From Vicugna pacos (taxonomy: Eukaryota > Chordata > Mammalia > Artiodactyla > Camelidae): a stretch of 64,000 nucleotides of DNA. The stretch covers positions 35,413,097 to 35,477,096 of the forward strand of contig NC_133021.1 in assembly GCF_048564905.1 (NCBI RefSeq), given 5' to 3'. Positions 11,840-22,400 of this stretch are shown here, piece by piece. Below the pieces are notes generated by a model. That model ran no database searches. It saw only the letters and a list, made by a program, of their open reading frames with translations, and was not told the origin of the DNA. Positions within the stretch are counted from its first letter, which is position 1, and every line of letters begins with the position of its first letter. Both the position numbers and the translations under genes were made by a program.

Positions 11840-12445
11840 TTGCAGAGGTCGGGGGGTCTAACCAGGAGACTCAGAAGGAAGGCTTCATGGAAGAAGGGGC
11901 ATTTGAACCCGGACTTGAACAGTTGATCCAACTTGTGACCACGAGTCGGGAGGGGGACACATCAGCAAAGAGACATAGGAAGGGGGAGGCTCCCACAGAC
12001 AAGTAAGCATTCCCCACCTTACGACCCGGAGCTGCGGGATAGCAAGTAGGGAAGAAAGCTTTGCGCCTGTGAAGCCCTTGATGTCAAATCAAGGAGCTCA
12101 TTGGTTTGTAGGCAGAGAATCACTACAGGTTGCAGAGCAAGGCGGCTGTAACCCAGCCCGAGTGGCTGGCAGCCACGGTGGGAAAGACTAGAAGGAAAGG
12201 AACAGGGTGGGGGGCTCAGAGGCCTGAGTCAGTGGGACTGCAGGGAAGGAGGGAGGTGTGAGGGAAATGCTGGAGGTGGATGTTGCTGAAGCTGGACCAC
12301 AGGCATGACTCAAAGCAGGGAAGCCAGGAGAAAGGGCATCTACTCCAGAGCAACAACCACAGTGGGGACCGGCAGGCAAGTGGAGTTTGATTTTGGACAT
12401 GACATGTTTCGAGGACTTGGCAGGATTTTCAGATAAAGCTGTCTC
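11840..12445 (-). mobile_element. Decayed L2 copy, antisense
   Basis: Read on the minus strand this follows L2: the left end carries the L2 3' signature ('gaaggcttcatggaagaagg' and 'catttgaacccggacttga' are the reverse of its usual 'tcacctcctccaggaagcc' tail). The right end, near 12385, carries 'agtttgattttggacatgaca', the reverse of an ORF2 segment. Matches between are weak, so the limits are approximate. Confidence 0.5.
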
Positions 12446-13089
12446 TCAGGCCACTGGTGACGCCAGGATCCCTCTCCCTGTGTGCTTAGTCCTTATACAG
12501 GACTGAAATGAAGACACCCCAGCTCAGAATGTGAGTAACTATCGAGGTATCTAATGCAAAATGGTGGTCTTCTTTGGAACCAGCCTCAGTTACAGCGTCA
12601 GGCACAGCGGTCAAGTCCCGCCTACGAGTTAAAAGGGAATTTGTGCGTTTACTCTTACACTGTCTGGCCCTAGACTGACTTGATACACTTGTTGTGTGGG
12701 AAAGGCAGTAATAAAGTGAGCCTGGAGCTTTGCTCTGGGGACTGGAATGTGAACCCTGGTTATGTGGCATTTTATCTCTCCAAGGCCTTCACCTGTAGCA
12801 TGAAGGGGCTGGACCAGCTGCCCTCGAGGGCTCTCTACCTCAGTGGTCTGTGTATGGTGGGAAAGGGGTCCGTGGTGGGGCCACACAGGTGTGACCCCGG
12901 AGTCTAAGAGATTTACACCTGAGAACACAAAGCACAGGAGTTTGGGGTTCGCCATTTCAGATTCGTCATTGATCCACATGAGATCACGAGGTCTGTATGA
13001 GAAATGCCTCCAGCTCTGGGGTCGCCCGGAAGTACAAAGACAAAGACGACGTGGTCTTTGACCCCAGGCTAATGAGAAAGATAGACAGC
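12446..13089. other. Unassigned noncoding DNA
   Basis: Lies between two L2 remnants. No gene is recognised. A minus-strand frame of 165 codons at 12629-13126 has no domain I can name and overlaps plus-strand frames of similar quality. Confidence 0.4.
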
Positions 13090-13800
13090 AGCTCAAGTAG
13101 GTTAGTGCAGCCAGTAGTGCGAGCACAGACAGGGAGGAGGAGAGGTTTTTCTGGAGTTGATATTAGCGATGATTGTCGGCAGAGAAGCAGGGCAGGCACT
13201 GTGGGATGAAGGCACACCAGGTCTTCAGGAACAGGAGCCTGTGGGGCATGGGGTGGGACTGCGGGTTACAGCCAGGTGGTGAAGGGTCTGGAGTACCTGG
13301 CTAAGAAGTTGGACTTGTATTCAGTGGACCATGCAGTAAGTATTATATTGCCTATTTTTGAAAAGGGAATAAGTGCCACTCTGTTCTGGGGAGCCAACCT
13401 TGGCCACTCCCACCACAGGGTCGAGTAGATGGTGGCAGGGAACCAACCAGGAGGTCATCAGAATGCCCCAGGTCTGCAGCAGTCGCTGAACTGGGAAGAG
13501 TGGTTCCTGAATGAAAGTAAGTGAGATGACCAAGACTGTGTGGGGCCTTGAGGAGTTAGGGAAGCAGAGGGTGTGTGAGACCCAGGGAGACAGAGAAGTC
13601 GCCCAGAGCTCTTTCCAGACTGGACTATTAAGAAAATGGTGCAAGTCACTGGAAGCCAGGAGGAGCTGACTTAATTCGGGGTTTGTGGAATTCGGGGCTT
13701 GGGGTGGGGGCATCTGGGTGAGGTTATTCAGTTGGACAGGTGCAGGTGTGACATAGCCCCCTCCAAACTGTCAGGACTAGAGGCCCAGGTTTGGCGACCC
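13090..13800 (-). mobile_element. Second decayed L2 copy, antisense
   Basis: The block near 13285-13330 ('gtacctggctaagaagttggactt', then 'gtggaccatgcagtaag') and the block near 13720-13790 ('gttattcagttggacagg', 'ggactagaggcccaggtttgg') correspond in order to the reverse of L2 ORF2 and 3' sequence. The order restarts relative to the copy at 11840-12445, so this is a separate insertion in the same orientation. Confidence 0.45.
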
Positions 13801-14214
13801 CCGCAGAGGTGACTCTGTTGCAGAAGAGAAGTGGGCGCAGGCGGAGCCACAGGGCCATGTCCGCTAGAGGGAAGGAAGACCTGCAGAGCACACAGGGCCG
13901 GGGGCTGGGTGATTGCGCGTGGGCGCTTGGGCTGCCTGGGAATGTGCAGATAGGTGACCCGTGTCTCCTCTCTCCTTCAAGGGTGGGAAAGTGAGCCGAG
14001 GCAGAGGCACTGATGACAGCCTCAGGGCACCGGCTAGCAGGCTACAGATTCAAAATTAGGAACTTCCAAACCTAGTCCTCTTCCCGTGGCCCACGCTGTC
14101 TTTTACACTCCCCACCCCCACACGTATTTATTCAAAAAGGACAAAAATCAGCCCTCGAAGACCCAGAACACTTAGATCCGGGCTCCAGCAGGTATTTTTC
14201 TGCCTTAGGCCCGG
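13801..14214. other. Promoter-proximal flank, no feature recognised
   Basis: About 400 bases of moderately GC-rich unique DNA leading into the CpG island. No exon is recognised. A divergent noncoding first exon could lie here but is not visible from sequence. Confidence 0.4.
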
Positions 14215-14617
14215 GGAAGCCGAGGGCTGGGCTGGGCGGGGAGGCCCCGCGGGGCCGGTGCGCGCCCCCCGTGCCCCGGGAGCGCGCGCTGCGCCGGCCC
14301 GCCCTCCGTGGCTGCTGCGCGCCCAGGTTCCCGGTGCGCGTCCCCATCGCGCCCCCGCCCCCACCCCGTGCGCGCCCCTCGCCGTCACGCGCGCTCGGCG
14401 GAGCTGCCCGGTGGAGCGGCGGCGGGCGCGCTCCGGGGGGACGGGGGCGCGGGCGCGAGGCCGCGGTGCCGGGGCCGCGCGGAGGAGGCGCCGGGGAGGA
14501 GCGCGCTGCGCCGCCGCCCGGCCTGCCGCCGCTCGGTGCGGGTCCGCGGGGCGCGAGGAGCGGCGAGACCGCGGCCTGGAACAAAGGGAGGCCGGCTGGG
14601 GCGGGGGCGTCGCGAGC

Positions 14618-14702
14618 ATGGCGGACCGCAGCCTGGAAGGCATGGCGCTGCCCCTGGAGGTGCGGGCCCGGCTGGCCGAGCTGGAGCTGGAGCTGTCGGA
14701 AG
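14618..14702 (+). CDS. DIP2C: DIP2C, first coding exon (partial gene)
   Basis: This exon encodes the first 28 residues plus the first base of codon 29 of disco-interacting protein 2 homolog C. The peptide starts MADRSLEGMALPLEV and ends LAELELELSE. As I recall them, the DIP2A and DIP2B N-termini differ before the shared LAELELELSEG core (DIP2A has MADRGCPLEAAPLP), while human DIP2C has the same SLEGMALPLEV stretch. The residues open the DMAP1-binding domain; the full protein (about 1,550 residues) continues with two adenylate-forming (AMP-binding-like) domains in exons outside the window. DIP2 proteins are linked to acyl-lipid metabolism and neuronal development. The start ATG has A at -3 and G at +4, a strong Kozak context. 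The exon ends in phase 1 at GAAG|GTAACA, so codon 29 (Gly) is completed by exon 2. The frame stays open upstream and into the intron, as expected in stop-poor GC-rich DNA. The transcription start and 5' UTR extent cannot be fixed from sequence. Confidence 0.95.
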
Positions 14703-14708
14703 GTAACA
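14703..14708 (+). promoter_or_regulatory. DIP2C: 5' splice donor of DIP2C exon 1
   Basis: The sequence AAG|GTAACA gives a donor with the invariant GT and an A at +3. The +5 position is C rather than the preferred G, so it is a moderate-strength donor. It lies exactly where known DIP2 proteins change from the exon 1 peptide to the DITQKGYEKK stretch encoded by exon 2, which supports its use. Confidence 0.85.
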
Positions 14709-14739
14709 GGCCCCGCGCTCGGCCGGCCGCGCTGTCACG

Positions 14740-14775
14740 GGGGCCGGGGCGCGGGCGGGAGGGCGGGCGGGGGTC
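14740..14775 (+). other. G-quadruplex-prone run just inside intron 1
   Basis: On the coding (non-template) strand at least seven runs of three or more G occur within about 36 bases, separated by one to four bases (GGGGGCCGGGGC, then GGGCGGGAGGG, then CGGGCGGGGG). It begins 38 bases after the splice donor, so both the displaced DNA strand and the nascent RNA could fold. Confidence 0.75.
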
Positions 14776-14856
14776 CCGGCGCCGGTGCGAGCGCGGCCCC
14801 CGCCCTGCGGCTCTGCGCGGTCGGCCGCGGGCCCCGCGCCGGGGGCCTGGGGAGCC

Positions 14857-14959
14857 GGACGGGGCCGCGGGGCCGGGCGCGCAGGACGGGGCCGCCGGGC
14901 CTGGGGCGCAGCCGGGGCGCAGGACGGGGCGGCCTTGCGCGCGGCCTGGCGGACGGGGC
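14857..14959 (+). repeat. Degenerate GC minisatellite
   Basis: The 9-mer GGACGGGGC occurs four times (14857, 14884, 14922, 14951), spaced 27 to 38 bases apart in related GC-rich context. It looks like a decayed tandem array inside the CpG island. Confidence 0.7.
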
Positions 14960-15501
14960 CGTGTCCTTGGTGCGCGTCCGAGCGCTGCCCACCGCGGCCG
15001 GGCCGGGGGCGGCTCCGCGTTGCGCGGCCTGATGCGCCGCGGGCCTCGTTCTAATGCGAAACTTGTCGTTGGACTTGAGGGCTTGCTCGCCGGGGTCCGA
15101 GGCCCGTCCTGGCTGGACGGGGATAGAGCTACCTTTGTTCCTGTGGGCTGGGACGTGAAGGCTGCTGAAACGGAGAGCCTCCTCCCTCAGGCCGGGCTCG
15201 TGCGGGTTCCCATCGGCTCGTACTTAGATTTGTGACAGATTTGCCACAGTGATTTCATGGGGTGTTATCTACGGTTTCCTATTTGCTCTTAATGGTGGAA
15301 TCATGTGCTCGACTGTCATAAGTTTTAGATCGGGTTTTGCTACGTCCTAAAAAAAATAGCCACTAAAGTTCCGAAATGTTGAATGTTTAATATGGATTGA
15401 GAATTCCCCCGGCTCACCCTGGGAAGGCCACTCATACGCTGTGGGGGTGGGGATGGGCCGGCGCTCTCGGATTTCTATTTGGAGCAGTTTAGTGGTGACT
15501 T

Positions 15502-15506
<5 letters not shown>

Positions 15507-15541
<35 letters not shown>
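15507..15541. repeat. (TG)17 microsatellite
   Basis: Uninterrupted TG dinucleotides, with an imperfect start from 15501. Confidence 0.95.
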
Positions 15542-15543
<2 letters not shown>

Positions 15544-18500
15544 CGGTTTGCGGGGCTGGCAGCCAGAAAGTGGATTCGCTCGTGCCAGTTTTCATCAGCA
15601 GGGAGGAGCTGCTGCTGACCGTAAGTTTGTTTTCCTTAACACTTTCAGGGTGAAGAGGGGGTGCAGGTGGGAGCCTGGCCTGGGGTGCCTTTTCAGACGT
15701 CCAGAGACGGGAGAGATGCTTCTGCCTCACATGTGGGCTCCACAGCGTTCTGTAATGTCCAGCAGTCCCCCAGGAGGGGACTGTCTGTTGGGCTCTGTGC
15801 TCAGCAGACACTGTTCTGCAGGCTTGAGAACGAGAGTGCTGTGCTCTGCTGGGGGCAGTACTCAGGTCTACACCTGTGCGTGAGTGTGCCGCGTGGACAG
15901 GTTGCTGGGAAGGATGAAGTCTCCATCAGAACACGTTTGCCCAAGTTCTCTGATTTTGTCGATGTTCAGATGGTTTCCCTTCACCTCACAGCTCCTTGTA
16001 GCTCTGCACCACTGTTGTATTATTTACAGCTCCTCATCATTCACGCATCATCTCAGAACAAGCACTCTGCTACCTCTTTGTTACTCTAATGTTGAGTGTC
16101 AGCGCTCGTCTGTGTTAGCAAAGTGAGGGGCCCTCTGAGCCCACTTCCCCCTCAGCCTGGGATGGGCTCACTGTTGCTTCTGTGCATCTGGGCAGTTCCT
16201 GGCCCCTGGTGGGAGTGGCCACTCGTGAACATGGACTTAGGCACGCTCACCTGCTAGGTGGCACTCACCTGTCACCATCAGTCGCTCCTGGAATGTGTGC
16301 CTGTTGCTTAGAGGATGGCAAACCGCTTTAGACCACGATGTGCTCCACCCAGATCTCTGCAAACACCTTTGTCCCTATAGGTTTTTAAAAAGGGCTTAAT
16401 GCCTTTCTTGTTGAGTGTCTGGGCAGGGAAAGAGGTATGTGTTTGCATGCGGGAAGCGCATTCTTGTTTTTCTCTCTCTCTCTCAACCTTGCCAGGCCTG
16501 TCGGAACGCAGCAGAGTAAGAGTCAGAGGGCTCGCCCATTAGCTGTGTCTTCTTTGACTTGCTTTGTCCGTGCTGAGTCGATTGGGTTTCTCTTTAAGGT
16601 CATTTGGAATTTTGTGTCTTGTGACCACATAAAGTAGTTTTACTGGCTTAAGTTAGGTGAATCAACTTGTTTTCCAGTATTGCTTAATAGAAACCAAAAA
16701 ATGGTTGGATCAGAAATCTTGTCTCTTTACATTTTGGGACTTAAAAAAAATCCCCCAACATACCAACTTTCAAACCGAAAAGTTCAAACAACTTTTAATT
16801 CCAAGTTATTTAAGTGTGTTGCTTTCATATTTTCCCTTCAGTCAAGGTTCAGGTGGAGATAATTCTTTACACTAGTCCTCATCATTTTATTAAAATGTCA
16901 GAAAGTATCGTGGAAACATGGGTGGACTTGCCAGTGCTCAGTTCCTACAGAGGAGGATGGAAAAACAATTCCATTTTAAGCACATAAGGTAGGTTGAAAA
17001 AACAGAGTAGTCTTTTCTCTCCAAGTTCCTCTGTGGTCTGCCAGTGCTTAATGGTGGTGTATTATCTAGATTTGAAGGCACTGGAGCAGTTTTGGTTGCA
17101 CTGTCTGCCGGGGCTGTTGCAGACACTAACGTTGCTCCATTTTACGGGTCTCTGTTTGGTCAGGATTGCAGATTGACTTCTTGGCTGCAGAACTCAGGTT
17201 TCCACTGTGTTGCCTGGCTGGTGGCTGCCTCTTCTCTCCACTTGTCTGTTTATAACCAGTACTTCCCTGTCCCTGCAGAACCACGATGCCAGCAAAGAGT
17301 GGGAGGTGGGGCACTGACAGCCTCCAGGCCGCGTGTCTGGGTGACGCGGTTGGTGTGGGGCCAGGGGTTGTCGCTCTGGTGACTCCTTGGGATGGAACGT
17401 GAGACGGAGGGGCCTCCACACCAGGGAGCAGGGCTGCTACGTGCCGGGGGGAGCGGTTTCTCCACACACTTTCCCCTGAATCAGTTTCTTCTTCCTTTCC
17501 CTACATTCTTGCCTTTTGGAATCCTGCAGTTTTCTATTTGACTTTAGGAGGGCCCCAAAGTAGTTTCATGAATACGTGAATAAACATTACTTGGCTGGAG
17601 GAAAAACTTTAAATGGAAATGCCAGCAAAGCAATGAGGAAACAGAAAAGTTCTCAATAGAGACAGACTCATGTCTTACTAAAAAAAATCAGTTGTTAAAA
17701 AAAAGAAAAGAAAAAATTGAGTTGTTGATTGAAATTCAGCAATAATTTCTGTTAACCAATGCCTTGCATCCCAGGCAGTGCACACACTGGACTTGCACTC
17801 CAGAAGCTCACACCCTGCTCTCTTGGGAGTGGTTACGTTCCTATTTTGGTAGAACGTAGAGAAATTGCCTTGTGATCTGGCCTGGGAAAGCTGTTTGGTG
17901 TTTGCAGAAGTCTGTTAGCTTTACACTTTGTGGCTTTTTAGTTGTCCGCGTGACTACTGAGTACCGGCCTTTTGCTCACAGGAGTTAGCCTGCAACGTAC
18001 CAAATGACTGCAGGTATTAGCTATGTTCCGTAATCGCGTCCAGATTAACATTTTCTAGTGAGTGTGAAGCTGCCCAAGGAAGGAGGTAGATGCTAACTTA
18101 AATATCAGTTCTTAGTGCTGCTCAAGGAACCAATAATTTCTTCAATTGCGGCTGAGCAGTTCACACGCAGCTGGCATAACCGTCACCAGAGTAAAACCTG
18201 AGAGATGGCCAGTTGGAAGGTGTGTAGATTTGGGAGGGGTGGAATTTTCAGGTAGCAGGTGCACGTAGCTCCAGAACTTGCATTGTGTCCCCGCAGCCCC
18301 TGTGCTTTTCTTGGAGGTCCCTGCAGCCGCAGAGCCTGGGACCACCTTCCAGGGTTGGCAAGAGGAGACCCGCCGTCTCTAACACAACCCACACACTCTC
18401 CTCACTGCAGGGAGGAAGTGGACTCTGGAAAACAAATATGTGAAAAAGTGTTTTCTTCCACAGTCGCACTGATAATTTGTTGTAATTGGGAGGGGAAGCT

Positions 18501-21179
18501 GAAGGGGTCAGCAGATTCAGGGAATAATATCTGAGCCTCTCCACCTGGAACCGGACCTCCCTGTTGTCAGCAAAACCTCTTTACCCTGTGGCGTCCGCCC
18601 CAGCGCTGTCCCACGTCGCTGTAGGTATTGTGGTGAGTGGAGTGGAGTACTTGGCTTGATAGACCTGGACGATTGTTACCTGTATTAAAAAATCTGCAAA
18701 ATGGCAGCATGGATGTGTGTGGGATTTGAATGTGTGGACCTGAATTTTAACAGTTTTTCAGTTATGAAAATAGCAAGACTTGAATGATCTTTTCTCGATG
18801 AATAAATATAGATGTCAAATTGAGTCAGGAAACTACGGAGGGAAACACATACACATTAAAGGCTCTGACGTGTAAGATTGTTCCCGGTGCACACGAGGCG
18901 TGTGTGGTGCTGAAGTCTCGCTCGGCTCCAGTGTTGCGAGGTCACAGCTGTGACGGCGACTGTTTGGCTTCATGCTGGGCCCGCGGGCTTTATACTCTTG
19001 TGCTGTTGGACGTTATGAGTCACGTCTTGCCTTCCTCCTCCCAGCCTTTTTCAGATGGGTTGTCCCTTTTTTTAGAACTGATTTTTTTTTTAAAGCAGTG
19101 ATTTATCGGATGAGCTGTACCATTCTTCTGAATTGCAAAGAGAATGTATTGGATAATCTTGGTTTTGATGTCGTGTGTATGGGCTGACTCACCAGTTCAA
19201 AGCCTGGTCGTATCAAGATCATTTCCAGTTCTCGTCGTTACTCAAGCACCTTCATAGATGTGGATGCTTGGTTATTGGCTTCATTTCGAACTTTGGTGTT
19301 TGTCCTGGGAGCAGGGGACCCTGTGTCACCTTGGGTTTCACCATTGTCGTCCTCCAGTCTCTCCTCCTGTACACACCCACTTTCAAGGTTGCCAGCGTTG
19401 GTTTTCCTTCTTTCATGATCTTTCTGTGTGCCCTGCAGAGGTCACCTACTGGTATTGCCAGTGCTCTGCTCTTTCTGCTGAGAAGGTCGAAAACTTGTCA
19501 CTCTCGGAAGAAGCAGTTGCATCCATTTGTTTGTGATGATAAAAACCAGTGCTCTCAAAGGGGAGGCTCTAATCGGGAACCCCAGCTGGCGTGGGGTGAG
19601 AACGCAGGAGTCGGCTTGCCAGAGGAGCGAGTGCTCTGCGTCTAGGCACTTCCTTCAGGAACCAACGGGATGTTAATGCTAATAAGCCCTTGAGGCAGTA
19701 AAGTGGGAAAATGCTGAAATACTGAGCTGCAGACGTCAGCACCTCAGCGAGCAGCCTGTTTGGTGGGGGTGGGAGGGGATGCTGTTTGGTTCTGCTGCTG
19801 CTGAGTGTCTTGGAGACTAAAACGTGCTCTCTGTGCTGTGACAACTGCACTCTGAGGTACTTCTTTACTGAAGTGCTTTGGACAACAGGTATGAAAAATC
19901 AGGAAAAAGAGCTGTCCAAGACAGGGAGGGACAGAGGGGTTCTGCGATTGCTGGTGGGTTAAATAGACCTCCTTCTGGGCTGCTGGTTTTAAATAATTTT
20001 TTTTGCTTATTAGGTAGGAAACTCTGTGTCATAATGAAAAGATTGAAGGCTGTGGGCTGGATGCAGACTAATTCCTTCAGCCCCAGAGAGTGATTCCTTG
20101 CACGCCTCTCCACAGTTATGCATAATCTATTTATTTATTTTATTGAATTATCTGGTTAGTCAAGTCACATATTTTTCTATTTTATTTGCTAGAGAAACTA
20201 TAACATTTTAAAATTATGAAAAAAAACCAAACAAACAACATGTAAATACGTCCCCTCTTCAACACGGGCTGTTTCACACCCACCAGCCTCAGGTCTGAGC
20301 CCTGTTCACTCAGTCCTGGGCAGAGAGGAGCCGTCTTCCGGAGCTGCAGGCGTGAGGCTACTCCTTGTGTCAGGAGTTTACAGAACATGTAAGGTCTTGG
20401 CTGGGAGAGGCCCTCGCAGCCTGGTTTCCTTGGTCAGATGCTGGGTCCCCCGCACTTGCGGCCTCGTTCTGGCTGTGCCCCCGTGAGGATGGAGCACGTG
20501 TCTGGACCTCTTCACTCCCAGAAAAACACGCACATTCACGTGGGATCCCGGTCTTACCTCCTCGCCTTTCTCTCCAAGCTGAAGACGGAGGTGGCGTGAA
20601 TCTGTGTGACCACCTCGCCGAGGAAGTGCTTCCTGCGCACAGTGGAATTTGTTGGCCAGTTTACCTGGGATGGAAATGGAAATGTAGACGGTGTTACTAG
20701 TTAACCATATCAGCAGATTCTGGGTCTTTGCGAGTGAAGTAATGCGGGTGGAGAGCGTGTGTTAGAATGCAGACACCACAGGCCCAGGACGTCATGTTAC
20801 AGCTCCTCGTGTCTGATGACATGAGCTTATAAACCCTCGGGGGAGAAGAGTGGCCGCCGGGCTGGGTGTCATCGGAGGACAGGAGCAGGTGACATCTGGA
20901 GTCGGCCCAGCGCCTTAGGAAGGGCAGGCTCACTTAGGAGCCATCATCAGTCTGAGGGTCTGGATTTTGGTGCTGCGGGAACTTAAAGCTCAAGAATCCA
21001 TTTGTAACTTGTGGGTGACCTTCTTCTGTGCTTCCTGAATCTCCTTGGGTCTTTCTCTAAATCCTGTTTGCAGAGATTTGTGTGAGGATCTTGAGATTTC
21101 TCATGAATGTCCACTGAGACACCTTCCTCCAGGCTGATTTTCGTCCACTGCCGTCCTGGCATCACCTCTGCTGAGCTGG

Positions 21180-21285
21180 CTGGTCCCTCCCAGCCTCAGC
21201 TTCCTCGGCTGTCGGGGGGGTTGATAACCCACCCCAGGGTTGTAGCGAGGATCAAGGTGGCGGTGTCACAGTGTCTGCTTGGTCA
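21180..21285 (+). mobile_element. MIR SINE remnant
   Basis: The run 'cctcagcttcctcggctgtc', a G-rich step, 'ttgataacccaccccagggttgt' and 'gaggatcaa' follows the 3' half of MIR. Confidence 0.6.
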
Positions 21286-21528
21286 GCATCCAGCTCTGCT
21301 GGGACAAGTCTCCTGCCCTCCCTGTCCCTCCCCGCCCCAGTTCATCCGGGTGATTTGAGGTCACAGTGGTCCTGGGAGTGGCCTTGGGAGGAGAGCTGTG
21401 GAGGGGAGGGGTTTCACTTCTGCTTGGAGGGCACACTTCTCAGCAGATGCCACCCGGGCACGGGGTTAGCTTCAGCATTGCGATGCCTTTTTTTTTTTTT
21501 TAAAGACAAAACATTCTTTCCGGCAGCA

Positions 21529-21796
21529 TCTATATTCTTGGAAGTCTATATTCTTGGAAGCCCCGTTTTCAGCCCCTTTAATTTTTAATAGGAAAGTGGG
21601 GGAAGGATGCCCTAGCTCAGATTCAAGTCCAGGTGTAGCTGGGAAGGCCGTCCTGTTAGGTTCTGATCCAGGTGTGGCTGAGAAGGCCATCCTATTAGGT
21701 TCTGAATGTCGAATCTTGTGATCATGTTTCTCGGGACCACGTGGGCCTTCCTGGCAGCATCAGTCCCGAAGCTTCCTGGCAGCGTCAGTCCCGAAG
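21529..21796. repeat. Cluster of three small tandem duplications
   Basis: A 16-bp unit is repeated exactly (21529-21544 and 21545-21560). A 39-bp unit is repeated with four transitions (21628-21666 and 21667-21705). A 25-bp unit is repeated with one transition (21747-21771 and 21772-21796), followed by a partial third copy. The three units are unrelated to each other. Confidence 0.9.
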
Positions 21797-22310
21797 CTTC
21801 CTGGGAGAGCTGCCTGGATGTCTCCAGCCTTACCCTCCGCTCTCTGCTGGAGACGAAGCCCAGGGTCCGCCAGCTGTGACTCCGGGAATCTTCCTCCTGG
21901 AAGCTGGCACCCCTCTTGTGCCCCTCTGTCTGGTGATGTGCACGTGGATGCCGCTGGACCGGCCGCATGGGCGGGGTGGCTCTGCAAGGCCAGGTCAGAG
22001 CCAGGCTCGCTGCGGCAGTGGACCCGAGGCTCCGTGCCCACCTGCCCGGCACTCGTGAAAGGTCCTGGAATTCTGTCCCCTGATCACCCTGGCAGTTACG
22101 TGGGCTGAGTTCCGTCTGGATTTTGTGAGTGTGAGTGGGATCTTTTTCTTACCGACTTGCATGAGCTGCTTCTTTTAAAATGAAAACCAGAGACAGTTTG
22201 ACCTCCCCCCCACCATGAAGTTAATAGTATCGAAAGTTATGGCTTCAATTACGCATAATAACTGTGTGACATGAAGTAATAAGGTGAAGCTGTATTTCAT
22301 GCTAGATTCT

Positions 22311-22386
22311 TTTTTTAATTTTATTTTTTATGGAAGCGTATGTGATTTACAATATTAGTTTCAGGTGTACAGCAAAGCAGTTCCAC
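22311..22386 (-). mobile_element. 76-bp L1 stub with 14-bp target-site duplications
   Basis: Read on the minus strand this is the extreme 3' end of an even-toed-ungulate L1 ('cacctgaaactaat', 'tttgctgtac', then an A-rich tail). The 14-bp sequence TCATGCTAGATTCT occurs perfectly on both sides (22297-22310 and 22387-22400), so this is a complete, extremely 5'-truncated L1 insertion. The perfect duplication argues for a relatively recent event within the Cetartiodactyla lineage. Confidence 0.93.
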
Positions 22387-22400
22387 TCATGCTAGATTCT

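Larger units (their letters stand above)
14215..15060 (+). promoter_or_regulatory. DIP2C: CpG-island promoter of DIP2C
   Basis: This roughly 850-base stretch is extremely GC-rich and dense in CpG, in contrast to the CpG-poor flanks. It contains GC-box-like elements (GGGCGGGG near 14236, CCCCGCCCCC near 14353, GGGGCGGGGGCG near 14599), which are typical Sp/KLF sites. No convincing TATA box is seen, which fits a dispersed-start CpG-island promoter. The DIP2C start codon lies in its middle. Such islands often fire in both directions; in human an antisense or divergent noncoding transcript is annotated at the DIP2C 5' end, but nothing in this sequence proves one here. Confidence 0.9.
15061..21484. 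other. Proximal intron 1, mostly unique DNA
   Basis: No exon is recognised. It contains a (TG) microsatellite at 15507-15541 and a MIR remnant near 21180-21285. AT-rich repeat-free segments near 16640-16900 and 17560-17760 may include conserved noncoding sequence. The open frame at 17044-17382 has no recognisable similarity. Confidence 0.5.

Noticed and set aside
14128-14643. A 171-codon minus-strand frame and overlapping frames in the CpG island.
   Set aside because: The predicted proteins are R/A/P/G-rich composition artefacts with no domain and are antisense to the DIP2C exon.
14258-15235. A 325-codon plus-strand open frame that includes the DIP2C start codon in frame.
   Set aside because: It is stop-poor because the CpG island is GC-rich. 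There is no ATG before 14618 in this frame, and the frame runs through the exon 1 donor into the intron. Only 14618-14702 matches DIP2C.
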